Part shown: piece after piece, positions 12,857 through 26,055 of the stretch
Layout of the letters: the number at the start of each line of letters is the position of its first letter
Position numbering within the stretch: position 1 is the stretch's first letter
From: Montifringilla adamsi
Taxonomy: Eukaryota; Chordata; Aves; Passeriformes; Passeridae
Length of the DNA stretch: 64,000 nucleotides
Direction of reading: 5' to 3'
NCBI GenBank assembly: GCA_017590115.1
Contig: JAGGNK010007559.1
Coordinates: forward strand, 5,230,020 to 5,294,019
The notes under the pieces: generated by a model
Told to the model about the DNA's origin: nothing
Seen by the model: only the letters and a program-made list of their open reading frames with translations
Databases searched by the model: none
Made by a program: the position numbers and the translations under genes

Positions 12857-15800
12857 CAATGCATTATGTGCAGATGTCACATGAGGCATAAAGTTCATCT
12901 AGAAATGGTCCATTTGTATCCTGTTATCCAATAAAGACAAAATAATTTTTAGATTACTTAGGATATTAAAGACTTTCTGACCTTTTCTAAAAGACACTGT
13001 GAGGGACACTACCATTTACTTAGATCCATCATGTCATCAAATAATCAGATGAAAGCTACTTTCATTGCGCAAATTGTTTTGATAATTTGCTTCAACGCTA
13101 AAAAGACTGGGAGACTTGTAGGAAACACTAACAGAAAATCATTGGTTTTGTCTTTCAGAAATACACAGTCAAGCTATATTTTCATTTGCACTTGTGTAAA
13201 TTTATGATGGGCCCATTCACTCCAGCAGTCCCATGATTCTGTTAGCTCCAATTCTAGAGCCTGGCAGAGTCCCTGCCAAGACAGGTATTTGCAGTTCACA
13301 ATTTATTGTGATGAAACATCTATGTGCTCAGTCCATCAATCATCATTTTTGTGAGATGCAGGAGGTAAACTGAATTATGGCCTCTGTCCCAGACATTTCC
13401 ATATTTTTGGGTGATCTATGTTATCTTCATCCTCCTCCAAGAACTTCAAAAGTAGATACAATGAAGAAAAGAAGTGCAAAAGTATTTCTAAAAATTTTTT
13501 TCCTGCCCTCTCAAGAAGGTTGTAAATGGTTCTACTCATCTAATTTGTAAAATTAATGTTCCCACACAGAAAATTTCTGTTATGAAATTTGTGGCTAAGA
13601 AAAAAAATCTAAGAAATCTTTCCCAGACTCAAATATTTTAGAAGAAGTCGGTGCAGCAGTCTGTGCTCATCTTAAACTCCTTGAAGTTTGCTCAGCATAA
13701 TAATCAGAGGTGAATTAAGGTTATCACAACTTAAAAAGACCTATGGTGTTAAAGGATGTTGGTACACGAGAGGGGGGGGTAGGGGAATACCTGTGCTCTA
13801 CTGTTCTAATGAAACAGAAAAACCAGAGTAATTTCTTTTTTTTCTGTTTCCAGATTACAGATGGGAAGAAAAAATAACATCAATTTATGGCCATTCTCCG
13901 GATATTTCAACTAAATGAACAGCATTTAAAATATGCGTATGAAATATTAGATGGATGAAGTCTTGAATCTGAAAAGTCATTAAGTCCTCATTTGGCTTAA
14001 CTTACAAAGACTGTTCAATAATTAGTAGAATTTTTTATATTCAAGAGGCAAGGATAAAGACATTGATGATTCAAAAATTACCACAGAGAACAGACTATAG
14101 AATAACCAAGGCAAAAAAATCTATGCAGATTTTATGTGAAAGGTAATATTTCATTTATAGATTTACATCATGTCACATTGATGATTCCCAAAATGTTCAA
14201 TAGCAAATGGGAAATATTCAGTGATTTAAAAATGCTCAGATTAATAGTTGTTAAATTAAGATGGGTTTATTAGAACAAAAGCTATAAAATGTGCAGACAG
14301 TAAAATGCAGAAATAATGATAAAAAAATTTAAAAAGCAATGTAAAATTCCCAAAGCATCTACTGCTGAGATTAAATAAAGTTGACTTTGCAGGAGAAATT
14401 TTAGGAGCTCCTGAGCTCTTGGGAAGTGTATTTAGGAAAGCAGAGAGGTAGAAATTTGTTCCTGCACAAGAAAATCACTTGCTCCTTCCCAGGCTGAAAA
14501 TGAGGGCATCCTGTTTGAGAACAGCACCTGAGTTTCCAAAAACCCTCCACGTCTTTCAGGGCAGGTGTGACATTTGATAACACAACAATACAGGACAAAG
14601 CATTATTTTTCACCTCTGTTCCCTCTGCAGGGTGAGTTGAGCAGCACTCCCCACTCCATGGGCAGCCTACATTAAGTGCAGGGAAAAACCAGCCAATCTC
14701 CCAGCTAAAGGAATTACCTCCCCTCTGCCTCACTTTGCCAGCGCAGGAACTCCACAGAGAGCCGGGAAGATTTTCCTGAGGGAGCAAACACCCTGCCTAT
14801 AAACCCATTCTTATCAAACAAGGAGAGCCTCACTCCGTTTATTTGTGTTAATTACCACAGCTCCTGACAAAGGAAGATTTCTTTCCCAAAAGTGTTTGCT
14901 TTCATGTTTGAAGAAGGAAAATAAAGAGAAAAACGACAAGCACATATTAATCTGTCGAGGCAATAGCTCCGTGCAGGGTGGGGTGAACAGACAGCCCCCA
15001 GACCTCTCACTGAAGCTGCAGACACTGGCAAATGGCAACACATGCTCAAAGCAAATACATTAAGATTACAAACATTTGTATAGAATGCCACAAGAGATTA
15101 GAGCACTTCTACAGATGTTTTCCTCTCGATGGCAAAAAAGAAAAAAAGAAACAGATGTTCATTAATACCAGTATTTCCTGTTGCCCTAGCACTACAAAGA
15201 AAATATTTCTCCTAGCTAGAAAATATTCCTTCAATATACATCTACAAACATCTCTTCTTAATGTGCTTTAGAGTTTTCGTGGAAACTTAAATTTAACAGG
15301 TTGGAAGAAAAGAAAAAAAAATATTTTATCTGGGTTAAAATTCAGCAATTGTCCTTGTGGTGGGAGGGTTGGGGTTCAGGGAAGCATCACAATCAGTCAA
15401 CAAATAGATTTATAGTTAATACTTTAGAAGCTTGAGAAGTAAATCAAATACAACAGAAGTAAATGAAGCACAACAGGGAACTGTCACTTGTGACAGAGCC
15501 AGAGCTGGTGCCTTGTGCTAATCTTGGAGTTTCTAGAAGAGTCCAAGTGACAAGAAGATGACAGATTGTGCTTGCAATTGTTATTATTTAGATATCAAAT
15601 ACAGGATAGTTATTTTGAAACCGATATGATCCGTTGTTTTAGCACCACAGTATTTGCCAGCCCTAAACTCCAGCAAGTCAGAGCTATAGAGAAAATTGAT
15701 CCTAAGCAGCCTGCACAAACCAAGATTAGAAATAGACTTTTTTGGTTTTTGTATAATTTTCCTCACAAAAAGTCTCCTTTAATATTTAGGGTGAACATTC

Positions 15801-18648
15801 CCAAGTCCAGATAAATATCAAGCATTTATCTCCATTTCAAGAAACATTATTCCTTTCAAGAAAATTTCCCAGAGTGAGGTATTTGGAGCAAAAGAGAATC
15901 TAATCTGAAATGTTAGTCTGGGTTTCTTTTTCATGTCCAGACCTCAGCCCACATTTACCAGTTCTAACAAGAACACACCAGTTCCCACTGTGATTTGTCT
16001 TCAGAAATGAGCCCTTATGATTCTCATTTTTCAGCTCCCTCCAGAATATATCTGGAGAAGTCAAAATCCCAGGCTTGTCATATCTGTCAAGCCAATGTTG
16101 CTTTGAGACAGCTGAGTTACTATGGTTAACTTAATCACAATATACTGCTTCCAGTTTGTTTGTGGCCACAGATACACAGAAGACTCGAGTCAAAATTAAA
16201 ATTGAACAAAACAGAGCAATATGTTGCATTGTTTAATTTATTCTCCCAAACTAAGCACATTGGTAATACAATTTAAATACAAAGTAAGCTCATTCAAGTG
16301 GCACCCTAGAGAAGATTTCTGCACAGATAACTGAGTCTTACTAACTTGACAGGAGAAAATCCTGTCATGCTCTGAAACACAACAGTGATTATCTCGCTGC
16401 CATAAAGAGCAGAATGGAAATTTCCTCACCCAACTAAGTGGCTTTGACATTACAGATAACAATTACTGCAATCCTTGTCAGCAGACACTGCCTGTCACCT
16501 CTGCCACAGAAACACCTTCCCAATAAAACACTGCTCAAAGGATCCTGCCAGGTGCAGAAGCCGGTCATGATCAATCCTTGCAAAGCAGTCAAATAAACCT
16601 GCAAGGCAGCCAATAAATGAAGCCATACTGCAAGATGAGCCTTGATTAATTGCTTTTACGGATTGGTTTGGTTTTTTTTTTTTTTTGTCCCAAATATTTC
16701 ACTTTGTCTCTAATTTCTGAAAGGTTTATTTTCTGTGTCTATGGAAACCAGTTTTCCTTATCAGGAACAGCATTAACACTGTCCTGGTCAGGTAAAGCAG
16801 GTGTGACAGTGCTGGTCATGCCCAGCAGCTCTGATGCTGTGTCTGCAAACACATGATGTTGTTACACTGAAATGTTTGTGGGGTTTTTTTGCTCGGTTGT
16901 ATTTATTTCTTTGGGAGGTGAGGTGTTGGGGTTTTTTTGGTATCTGGCTCAAGGAGATTAGCACACCCACACAGAAAGCTGATCTGGCTTAATCACTGCC
17001 TTCTTTAAAACTGTTACAAGCCTAAGGGCTTCTTCTAGACCCATTCTTAAATGTATTTGTATCTAAAACTCAGGTCCTCACTGTTTCTTCTGAGCTCTTC
17101 CAATAATAAAATTTGTTTTCATTCAGGATATACTGTCAGAGAACTGCTGCATCCAGAGGAACAACTTCTGTTCAAACCATTGGCACAGCAGGAGTCTAGG
17201 CAATAAAACACCCCACATTTGCTCTTTGCCCATCTCTGTGTCTTATTGCAGCAATTCAGTCTGTGTACATTCCGTAGCAAACATCAATCAGCCACATATA
17301 TTTGTGTTTTGACCTCCCTGGCGTTACCAACACAATGAATAAACAGATCCTGCAATAGCAAAGCTGTGCTTACTCCATTTGTTGCAGACATTTCAAACAC
17401 ACTCTCTGAAAACTGGGCAGGTCGAGCCAGTCTCCTCTGTATGAAAGAGTTTTTGAAACCCTGATCCAGGAAGGGGTTACTCTCTGCATGTCTGAATCTG
17501 CCACAATGGGAAATCAATGCTCCCCACTGCAGGCTGAAACTTCTGGCAAAAACTCGTGCTGTGCCTCTGTGTAAAAAAGCCACCCTTCAACTGTGCTTGC
17601 AAATCTGTTTACAAATAGCTGCAGACTTCACTGCCAGATACCAAGTTTTAAATAAGGAAGGGGAAAAAAAAACCAAAAAAAAGAAGAAAAAAGGACCCTT
17701 CAAAGCTGAACTAAAGCATATGACAATAATATGAAATAAAACTGTACATGAAAGTCTGTTTGCTAAATAATATATTGCTATAGCAGTGCTGTAATGGGCT
17801 ACAAAAACCTTGTGATTTTCTGTGGCAAGCTTTCCTAAGGAGCACTACAGAATTTATCAGCTGTTGAGAAGCAATGACTCTAAGCTGCTTTTTCAGCAAA
17901 GAGGCCCCCTGTATTAGCCATCCCTGCTCATGTTAAGCTCTTCTGCCTCATGTACCTGTTTTAACAATTGTCAAAAACCATGGGGCATTTGGAAATGCCT
18001 TTGTTTGGGAGGTGCCTGTGAAGCTGAATGGAGAGAGATCCTCCACAATCAAAGCTCAGTTTTTAGGAGCACCCTTATCTCTCTGAATGGGAGAAATGAG
18101 CTGCAGAAGATTTCACCACCGGGGTAGCACAGCCTTAGAGAAGGTCGGGGGAGAAGCTGTAGAAACTACCTCATCAAGGGTTTGAAGATTCAGAAATGGC
18201 TAAACTGGACTGATGCAGCACAGGCAGCCCCATTTAAAGCAGGAGGCTGGAGCACAGCCCTCTGGAAGTACATCCTAATCATCATTTCTGTGATTAAAGG
18301 ATAATTTGTTTTGTTACCAGATGAACTAATGAAGGTGATGGAGGGCCATGGTTTCCCTCTGCAGTTCTCCAGTGCCCACATCAATGTTTGCAAACCTCAT
18401 GATAATGTCCCACAAGAGGCAGGATTAGATTGCTCTTATTTCTAACACCAAGAGCCTCTTCCAAAAGTTGGCAAGTCAGCCTACTGTCTACAATAACATA
18501 TTCAGAAAAATCATGAATACACGTGGAGGCCCGTGAGCCTACTGCAGAAAAAGTAACCATGCTTCCCTGCAGTGCACCATAGGCTTTGGGAACTCCTCAC
18601 AGCTCAGGGCGAGAAAAGAGGATTCCCCCATGGTGCTCTGCAGCACTA
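12857..18648. other. Non-coding DNA, no gene seen
   Basis: Nearly 5.8 kb of AT-rich sequence. A 128-codon frame on the minus strand (14401-14787) is the longest and has no signal peptide, repeat or known motif. A G-run lies near 13771-13780 and a poly-T run near 16672-16686. I see no repeat family or gene. Confidence 0.5.
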
Positions 18649-18673
18649 TGTTAATTTGTCCCAGTTCTGCCCT

Positions 18674-18885
18674 CCCCATTGGCCCGTTGGCCTTCCCTTC
18701 TCCTTTTACCCTTATTTGTTCAAGTTCTAGTAAGTTCTCCATTCCCTGTTACCCCATTGGTCTGTGTAACCCCACCCATCCCCCCATCCACTCCCTATTG
18801 GTTCCTGTCTTGTGTACCGCCCCTGAGCCCTCAGACCATTGGATCCCTGATGCTCTGCTCTGCCCCCTCTTTCCCTGTATTTATA
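18674..18885 (+). promoter_or_regulatory. Four ATTGG boxes followed by a TATA box
   Basis: ATTGG (reverse CCAAT, the core of NF-Y sites) occurs in CCCCATTGG (18674-18682), CCCCATTGG (18752-18760), CCTATTGG (18794-18801) and ACCATTGG (18835-18842). TATTTATA follows at 18878-18885. The order and spacing are those of an RNA polymerase II core promoter reading to the right, with a start expected near 18905-18915. Confidence 0.65.
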
Positions 18886-18986
18886 CCTTGGACCCTCCTT
18901 TGTCCCCTGGGCTCCTTCAGTGTTTCCTGAAATAGAGTGTGTTGGAGCTCCATGCCTGGACCCTCCCTCGCCTTCACTGCCGAGCT

Positions 18987-19044
18987 GCTGTGTGTGTGTG
19001 TCCGTGTGTATCTGTGTGTGCGTCTGTCTGTCTGTCTGTATGTG
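18987..19044. repeat. TG / TCTG microsatellite
   Basis: An imperfect TG run changes into TCTG units. It lies inside the presumed LTR, downstream of the TATA box. Confidence 0.85.
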
Positions 19045-19344
19045 CTGGTGCCCTCATGGCTCCTGCCCGTTGGTGCAGGATGCTCTCAGGTAAGGTTGCA
19101 TCCACCACCGCTATGGACCGCAGCAAACACAGTGTATAAATCCAAACTGTCAGAACCCTTCAATACGTGCCTGAGAACTTCAGTCTTGTGACTGAGACCA
19201 CCCAAAGACCAGGTGACCCAAGAGTGTCATCTTCTCAGACAATGGGGACTACTTGGCAATATTGGACTTCCTGGAAAAGAAAAATACAAAGTAAAAAACA
19301 AGAGAAGATTATGTCTAGTGTGGCTTGCTAAAGGCTTCAGGGAG

Positions 19345-19370
19345 AAAAAAAAAAAAAAAAAAAAAAAAAA
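19345..19370. repeat. Poly-A tract, 26 bp
   Basis: An uninterrupted run of 26 A followed by an A-rich, G-interrupted tail. It may be a retroposition tail on the plus strand or a simple repeat. No retrocopy body was recognised between it and the LTR-like block. Confidence 0.9.
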
Positions 19371-22300
19371 GGAAAAAAAGAAAGAAAACGTGAACTCTTT
19401 GTCAAAACCAGACCTTTGATTTGCTAGAGTGGATAAGGATCAAAGTATGGTGCAAATGACAGGAGGAGAAAAGTTAACACATTCTCAAAATGAAACAGCT
19501 TTTCTTAAACAGAACCTTGTGATAATATGATTGTTTCTAATGAGAATGTTCTAATCAGCTTAATGAAGAGCTAATTTTAAGATCTTTGCAGAAAGAAATC
19601 CAAAGGAATTATTCAAATTATCAGTAAAAGGATTTAGTATCATTTCCACCTCTGAGCTGATGCACAGGAAGGTGGGTGTTAGCAGATTTGTATTTCTGTG
19701 GAATGCAAAAGAAGGATAAAATCCTCCTGGTGTCTGTGCCTGTCACTGTTAGAGGAGGAAATCAGGAGCTACACACTAAGGCAGGAAGAACAACCTTTTT
19801 TGGACACCAATGTAACTGAGCACAAATAGATCCAGACATCACCCACTCACCTTCCAGACACACAATGCTGTCCTCTAACAAGGATCCACTCATTACTGAA
19901 ATTATGCCTACAGTGAATCTAGCACCAGAAGTATAGCAAAAACTGTGAATAATTAAGCAATTGTATGAACACACATTCACACACTTGAATAATGGATAGT
20001 CATATATGTCAATAATGGATACTCACTGATAACCCTTGAATGAAAGTTGAGTGAAAATAAAATGTTAATGTATGGAGAAAAAAAGAAGTTAGACATAAAA
20101 TAGTCTCATTTTATGTTATTAGAAATCCATGCTATCAGTGGATAGACTTCTGTTTATGGGGGGAGCAGACTTGTTGGAATTGCTGACATGATTTATCTTC
20201 TTGGTGATGAGTGTGTTGCTCTGATATTTTAGCCTCACTTGCAATGCTGAACTTTCTCTCTTGTAACATTTATAATTATGCCACAACATTTCCCTAATGG
20301 GACATATTAAAGGCATGAACTTCTTTGTGTCGCTCCAGCATCATGGTGGTTCCATGGCTCTTTGCTTAAAAGGACAGTGACATTCTTAAAAGACTTTCTC
20401 TATGCACTGTGTGTGACATTTTCAAACAGGTGAAGCTGCTCATATCCACCCATGAAATTAAATTATTTGCTATTTCACAGAGCTCAAAACATTTTCCTGC
20501 TGGAAATGGCACTGGCGACTGAGGAGCATCAAACAATAAAACTGAAACCTATTGTGTTGCCTTCCATTAGTAGCCCTGTCGTTTGAGCAATTAAATGTGA
20601 CAAAACAAATACTGGCACTGCCAAATAAGAGAGAAAGCATCAGAGCACAGACAGGAACAACATCATTTTTGTTTGTTTTTTCCTAAGATATTCACTGACT
20701 ACTTATACACATGAGCACACACACATGAAACCAGCACAGACTGGGAAAGAAACAGCTGTCTCATGGAACTGAGGCTTAAAATGCTGCTTACACCACTCTT
20801 CTCACACTGAGGAGCAGAATTCTCTCTGCTCACAGAGGAGCAGAAGGAGAAGCCCAGCCCCTTTTGTAACAAGATTCCTGGGAATTACCAATATCCTACC
20901 CTGTGAGCACTGTTAATGGTTATTAACAGCACCATATAGGTATTTTTCCCTAGCCAATGCTGCTGTTGAGTTTGTTATAAAATAGTAAATAAACATCACT
21001 GAATGACACAAATTCTGGGAATATCTGTCCTCCATCAACTCTACTTTTCTTCCAAAACCTTCTTGAGATGTTTATTCAACTAGAAACTCCTTGTGGGCAG
21101 AGAATAAATCAGACTAAATTTGAATACCAAATCTGTCATCTGTTTGTCATTTTGTAAAAAAATCATGTTAAATCGGAAACTGGATTTTCCTGGCATCCTA
21201 AAACATTCCTAAAAAGCTTAAGTGTGTCCCAGTACACCCAATACTTTGAGTCTTTTTCTAAAGGAATATTTTGCAAATTTGAAGTTTCCTGGCTGATACC
21301 TCCCTTGGACAAAAATCCAAGCACATCCAGTCTATGTAGGCAAAGCCAGCTGCACATAGATCTTGCTTCTTGAAAAAAACATTATTAACTACCTATGAAA
21401 GCACTACCAATGCATTATTATGGCAGACAATTGCTGTCAATTAAAAAAAAAAAATTAAAAAAAATTAGGTGAAACAAAGCTGCTTCAACTGCTCATTCCA
21501 CTGGCTGTGGGACGAATTTTGAGGTAATGGCAATTTTGCCTTTTCTTTAGTGCAGCCAGGACTTGCCTCTTACTATTTTAATGAGGGAATTCAGCAGCTG
21601 CACAGTAATGTCCATCTACAGACACCCATGCAGACCCATAACCACAGCCTGCAAGTGCCAGAACTTCAAAGAATAAAGAATAAATTTATATTTCAATATT
21701 AGTTCAGTATTAAGAAAAAACACCATGATAATAACTCAAGCAGGTGGTAGAGGTGGGAACGTGCTTTAGCAAACTGGTATTTTTAAGTTTAAACACCCCA
21801 CCACACCCCACACCCGCCGTCTATGAACTGTAATTTACTGTGCAATGGTCTGTCTTTATGGATGTCATCATTATATGGGAAAAACCCCGCTCTCTTTTTT
21901 ACATGGCCATTCATTTTTAATTGCATGGGCCACAGACACATTTATTCGTTTCCATCACAGATGTAGGTGTGTATCAGCATGTGCAAGAGCCACTGCAAAT
22001 ATATTGTGCACCTGCAGAGCACATTAGGAAAGCTCTCCAACAAGTAAGGCTGAAATCCACATTTGCAGTTTTGCAGGGAATAAAAATCAAGCTGACTCAG
22101 TAAAAGGCACTTTGATGCTGGTTCCCTGCACTTATTGCCAGAGCAACTGTTCCTGTTTGGGAAAACTCAAAGCATTCTCTCCTATAAAATACATGTGAGA
22201 AAGAGGGAATAAATATATGCAAGCAGCAGGTTGATATAAATCAGGGAAGCATGTGAGAAGGAGCCACAAGCAGGGAAAATGAGCTCTGGATGCGGGCAGG

Positions 22301-23997
22301 GAACGGTTGCCTGCATTTCGAAGTCCCTCGGGCCCTGGATGAGCTCAGGCTTAGGATGAAACTGAACTGGAAACCTGTGCTGAGACTTCCAGACTTTCCT
22401 GTTTATATCCAAGTGCCGTTGTGGCTCTAACCAGGAGCCAACAGCCCCCGAGGATGGGGAGGGGATGTACTGAGCAATGAATGGAGGCTTTGTGCCTCTA
22501 ATGAGGACAGAGAGGGGGGCACAGGGCTCCAGTGCTGCCCCAAAGGGAAAGATTTATCTTCCTGACAGATAACAAAAGAGAGTAATGGCTTTTTTCTCCC
22601 CAGCAGCTTTCTTCACTGTCTTGTTTTGACTCAGCATGAACTCCATTCTTCCAATTTGTTTTTCTTTTCATGGTTCTATGTAGCCCACCCTTGACTCCTA
22701 CAGATTCTGGGTTTCTTAGTGCTTGTAGTTTTGTTTGATTTTGTTTTGTTAGGGAATTTTTGAGGTGGTATGAGGTTTCAGATTTGAACTCCTAATAACT
22801 TTGGGTTTGATTGTAGACAGAAGTTAAGGAAACAAAATAACTGACAGTACAGTGGTCAGATTTCTGTTGGTGTAGAGTCTGAAACTACCACCACTGAAAT
22901 TACTATTTTATGCTGCAGGATAATAGAGTTTCTAAACTACTTTAAGTCATAAAATGTCTCAAAAGTTCATTGTGCTTCAATTTTCCTTGACAGTGTTTCA
23001 AAATGGTATTTTTGTGGAGCATTGGAACTTCAATTGCTCTGATTCCACTTCTGACTATGCAAAGAATCACAGCAGCCCAACACAGGCACACAACGATTTT
23101 TCTTTTTTCAGAGGCTCAGCAGTACAAGACAAACAAATGAGTTTTCAAACTCCAGAAACCTACTTTATCCTAAATTCCTGGTAGCCTTCCTTCCCAGGAA
23201 AAAGTCAGCATTTTGAAGTATGTTGAAAATGTTTTGCTAGTGACATTTCAGTTGAAGACATCCAGCATTTCATTCAACTTCAGCACAGACAGTTCCTTGT
23301 CAGCATTCCCCAAACAAGTCCACTGTACAAGGGAGAAGGGTCTGTTCTCCAAAGGACAAATCCAATTGGCACAGGGCTACAAAGCTTCTAGCGTGCTCCC
23401 TCTATGTATTAGGTAATAATTACTTGGAAATACTTCCAGGTACCAGGACTTTCAGGCCTCTGAATGTGCTCAAACCACAAGGCAGCTGCAGATTCAAGTC
23501 ATTCTCCTGGGTGTTCCCAGACACACCAAAGGGCACAAGCCCACCACAGAGCTGAATTCCTCTGTCCAGAAAGAAACAAGATAAATACTTTGTGAGTAAG
23601 CCTGTGTCCATATGGAAAGCCTGAAATAAGTACTATACTCCCCCAAAAAATCCTTTATAGGTAATGGGAAGATTTTTTGGAAGCAACAGTCCTTGAAGTC
23701 TCATTACTAACACAGGTCTCAACTTTATTTTGGTACATTTATCACCAGTAACTTTCTTTTGACAGGCATCTTGCACATGTAACAGAATAGATCAGCTTCT
23801 TTAGGAAAAACAAATAGAAAGGTTTTGAAGAACTTTTAGATCTTTTAATTAGAAATATATGGGCTTTTGGAGTGTAAGTCCAAGCATCGGTTCACTGAGG
23901 CTCTCCCTGTTTACCACTGATATGTATACTGATGATTCTGCTATATTCCATGAAAGATAAAATGCAGAGAAATCCAATATGCTGCTTCTCCTTTAGG

Positions 23998-24075
23998 AAT
24001 TAATTTGCTGACAAATAGTTATTCTGTCAAGAATTATAACCATATAGGGAGACATCAAAAGAATTTGTCTAACTT
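23998..24075 (+). repeat. Dispersed repeat of unknown family, copy 1
   Basis: This segment resembles 32187-32265. Both read AATTTGCT, then the identical 20-mer ATTCTGTCAAGAATTATAAC, then (in different spellings) ATA-GA-ATCAAAAG. A shared exact 20-mer is unlikely by chance in 64 kb. The family was not recognised; the copies could be parts of a longer old transposon. Confidence 0.7.
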
Positions 24076-24082
24076 CTTCCTT

Positions 24083-24119
24083 TTGCACAGTGCATATCTG
24101 CAGTGGTTGCACTGTGCAA
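24083..24119. other. Perfect 12-bp inverted repeat (hairpin)
   Basis: TTGCACAGTGCA (24083-24094) is followed after 13 bases by its exact reverse complement TGCACTGTGCAA (24108-24119). The pairing does not continue outward. It starts a few bases after dispersed-repeat copy 1. Confidence 0.9.
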
Positions 24120-25764
24120 GCTGTTAAAGAAAATAAAATATAAATTCCCAAATTCAGGGCAAGCATTCTATGGGATATATGCTGCCAGACACAGGCTCTA
24201 AGGTGAAATCACTGTCTTTAAAGGACTTTAAATTGCTTCTAAATATCATAAGCTTAAAAAAAAAAAAGTATTCAAAATATACATGATCAACTCCAATGCA
24301 AATGAGCCGTGCATGTACAGCTTAGCCCTGCTAATCCCTGTAAATGTGGTACATTGCCTTGTCTTCCCCATTTCGTGTTGTGTTTGGAAACAAATAGTTT
24401 TGAGTTTCTTAAATAACCAGTGTTCTTGAACAACACACCTTTCTTAACTCATTCCCCTACATTTCTATTAACAGTAAAAAATATGATTGAACACAGAAAG
24501 AGAGAAAGGAACAAAAATTCAGGACAAAGAATTGTCAAACACAGCTTTTCCTCAAAAAGCTGATTCATACAATGGTGAACAGTCCCTTTTTCAATGCAGT
24601 AAGACATGGAAGGGTATGTCATATTGTATTCATACAAAAATACAACAGAATATAGTTCATCCTGATTTTATTCTCCAGTCAACCTGTGAACAATGTGTTT
24701 ATTTACCTTATTTAAACAGCAGGCTTATTTTTAGCTCTGAAACAGTTCACTCATCAGTAGGTGTGAACTCTCATGATATAGATAATTTGTTAATCTGTTC
24801 CCTATTGAAGCTAAGACCTAATTTCTTAATAATTTATGGCACATGCCAAGTAATACTGAAATACGTTATTATTATTATAGAGCCCAGACCTTGAAACTTG
24901 CCAGGTAATGATGAGTATGGGGAAAATATGTCAGCATGTTTCTGGTGTGAAATTTATAGACTATTGAAGTTTTTAATTTCAAATTGGAAACTGTACAATA
25001 AGAGTTATTGTCTTTTGAAAGATACCTTTTCACAACTGATAACATACTGTGGACTTCAATAACATGCTTCTGAAAACCTTTAACATATGAAATAGATTAT
25101 ATTGATTGAAATACAACAAGAACACGACTTGGAAAGGACACAAATCTCCAGGGGGCCTGTAGAGAAAATTAATGACTTAAAATGATTTTTGTTATGGAGA
25201 ATGAAATCACCAATTACTGCAGTAAAAATAAAGAGACTAATCAGATCTGTCATCCCTTGCCCAGGCAGAACCCCGAATGCACAGTGGCATTTGGTGCCCC
25301 AGTGTCCAAGAGGCAAACACCCAGAGGTGTGGCTGTGCAAGACCCTGCAGGGGTGGTGGTGTTGGGGTGTTCCATGGTGCTTTTCCTGCCTGCCTTGTGT
25401 CTGGGGAACAGTGAAACTTGTGCATTAGCCAGAGAGATCCAACTGGCTGCAAGGGGACATTTAGTTCATTTCTGACAGCAAGATGAATTAGCCTTTATTT
25501 CCTATGTTTGTTAGTTCATACTCCCTAAACTCCTAAGATTTTACTTATTCAAACTATGATGAAAGTTTTCAGGCTAAGAGCAAAAGATGTGATAATAGAA
25601 CCAAAATAGGAAGAAGCCTTGCAACAGTGTGAGAATGGCAAAACAAGAGGGAACATGTGGTGTTACTGCTTTGGGCAGGAACATCCACACCACAGCCAGG
25701 GCAGAGACAGACCTGGCAGCACTGGAGCAGCACTAGGGCTGCACCCAGTTCTGCTGAGAGCTGG

Positions 25765-26055
25765 AATCAGTCACAGGAGGGTTTGGGCCACAAGGGATCT
25801 TAAAGCTCATGCAGTTCCAACCTCCTTTCCTGGGACAGCTTCCACTATCCCAGCTTGCTCCAAGCCCCATCCAACCTGACCTTGGAAACTTCCAGAGATG
25901 GGGCAGCCACAGCTTCCCTGGGTACCCTGTGCCAGGGCCTCCCCACCCCTCACAGGGAACAATTGCTTCCTAATTAATATCCCATCTATCCCTGCCCTCT
26001 TTCAGTTTGAAGCCATTCCTCATAGTCCTTTGCATCTATTTCACTGCAATCCAGT
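25765..26055 (-). mobile_element. CR1 LINE 3' fragment, minus strand
   Basis: Read on the plus strand it shows reverse-complement CR1 boxes in reverse order: AAGGGATCTTAAAGCTCATG, CCCCATCCAACCTGACCTTG, CAGAGATGGGGCAGCCAC, then CCTCTTTCAGTTTGAAGCCA. The element's 3' end is on the left near 25770. The body is old and interrupted by changes, with no open frame. Confidence 0.9.

Larger units (their letters stand above)
18649..19137 (+). mobile_element. Probable solo retroviral LTR (boundaries approximate)
   Basis: A GC-richer island in AT-rich flanks with the organisation of an avian endogenous retroviral LTR: start near TGTTAATTTG, a U3-like part with repeated CATTGG/TATTGG boxes, a TATA box at 18878-18885, an AATAGA poly-A signal variant near 18930, a TG/TCTG repeat and an end near GCAGCAAACACA. 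No target-site duplication could be confirmed and the 5' limit may lie as far out as about 18540. A host promoter of an unrecognised transcript is the alternative. No gag, pol or env was seen on either side, so a solo LTR is most likely. Confidence 0.6.
19371..25764. other. Non-coding DNA, no gene seen
   Basis: AT-rich sequence. A-rich runs occur near 21442-21467 and 24257-24267. Apart from the dispersed repeat and hairpin listed separately nothing was recognised. The 135-codon plus-strand frame at 24487-24894 has no motif and is taken as chance. Confidence 0.5.

Noticed and set aside
14401..14787. Minus-strand frame of 128 codons with several cysteines
   Set aside because: No signal peptide, sequon cluster, splice context or recognisable motif; length is within chance.
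18630..18935. Plus-strand frames of 83 to 101 codons rich in Pro, Ser and Leu
   Set aside because: They run through the promoter part of the presumed LTR; composition follows the pyrimidine-rich sequence.
24487..24894. Plus-strand frame of 135 codons
   Set aside because: AT-rich composition, no motif, ends in a low-complexity Ile run.
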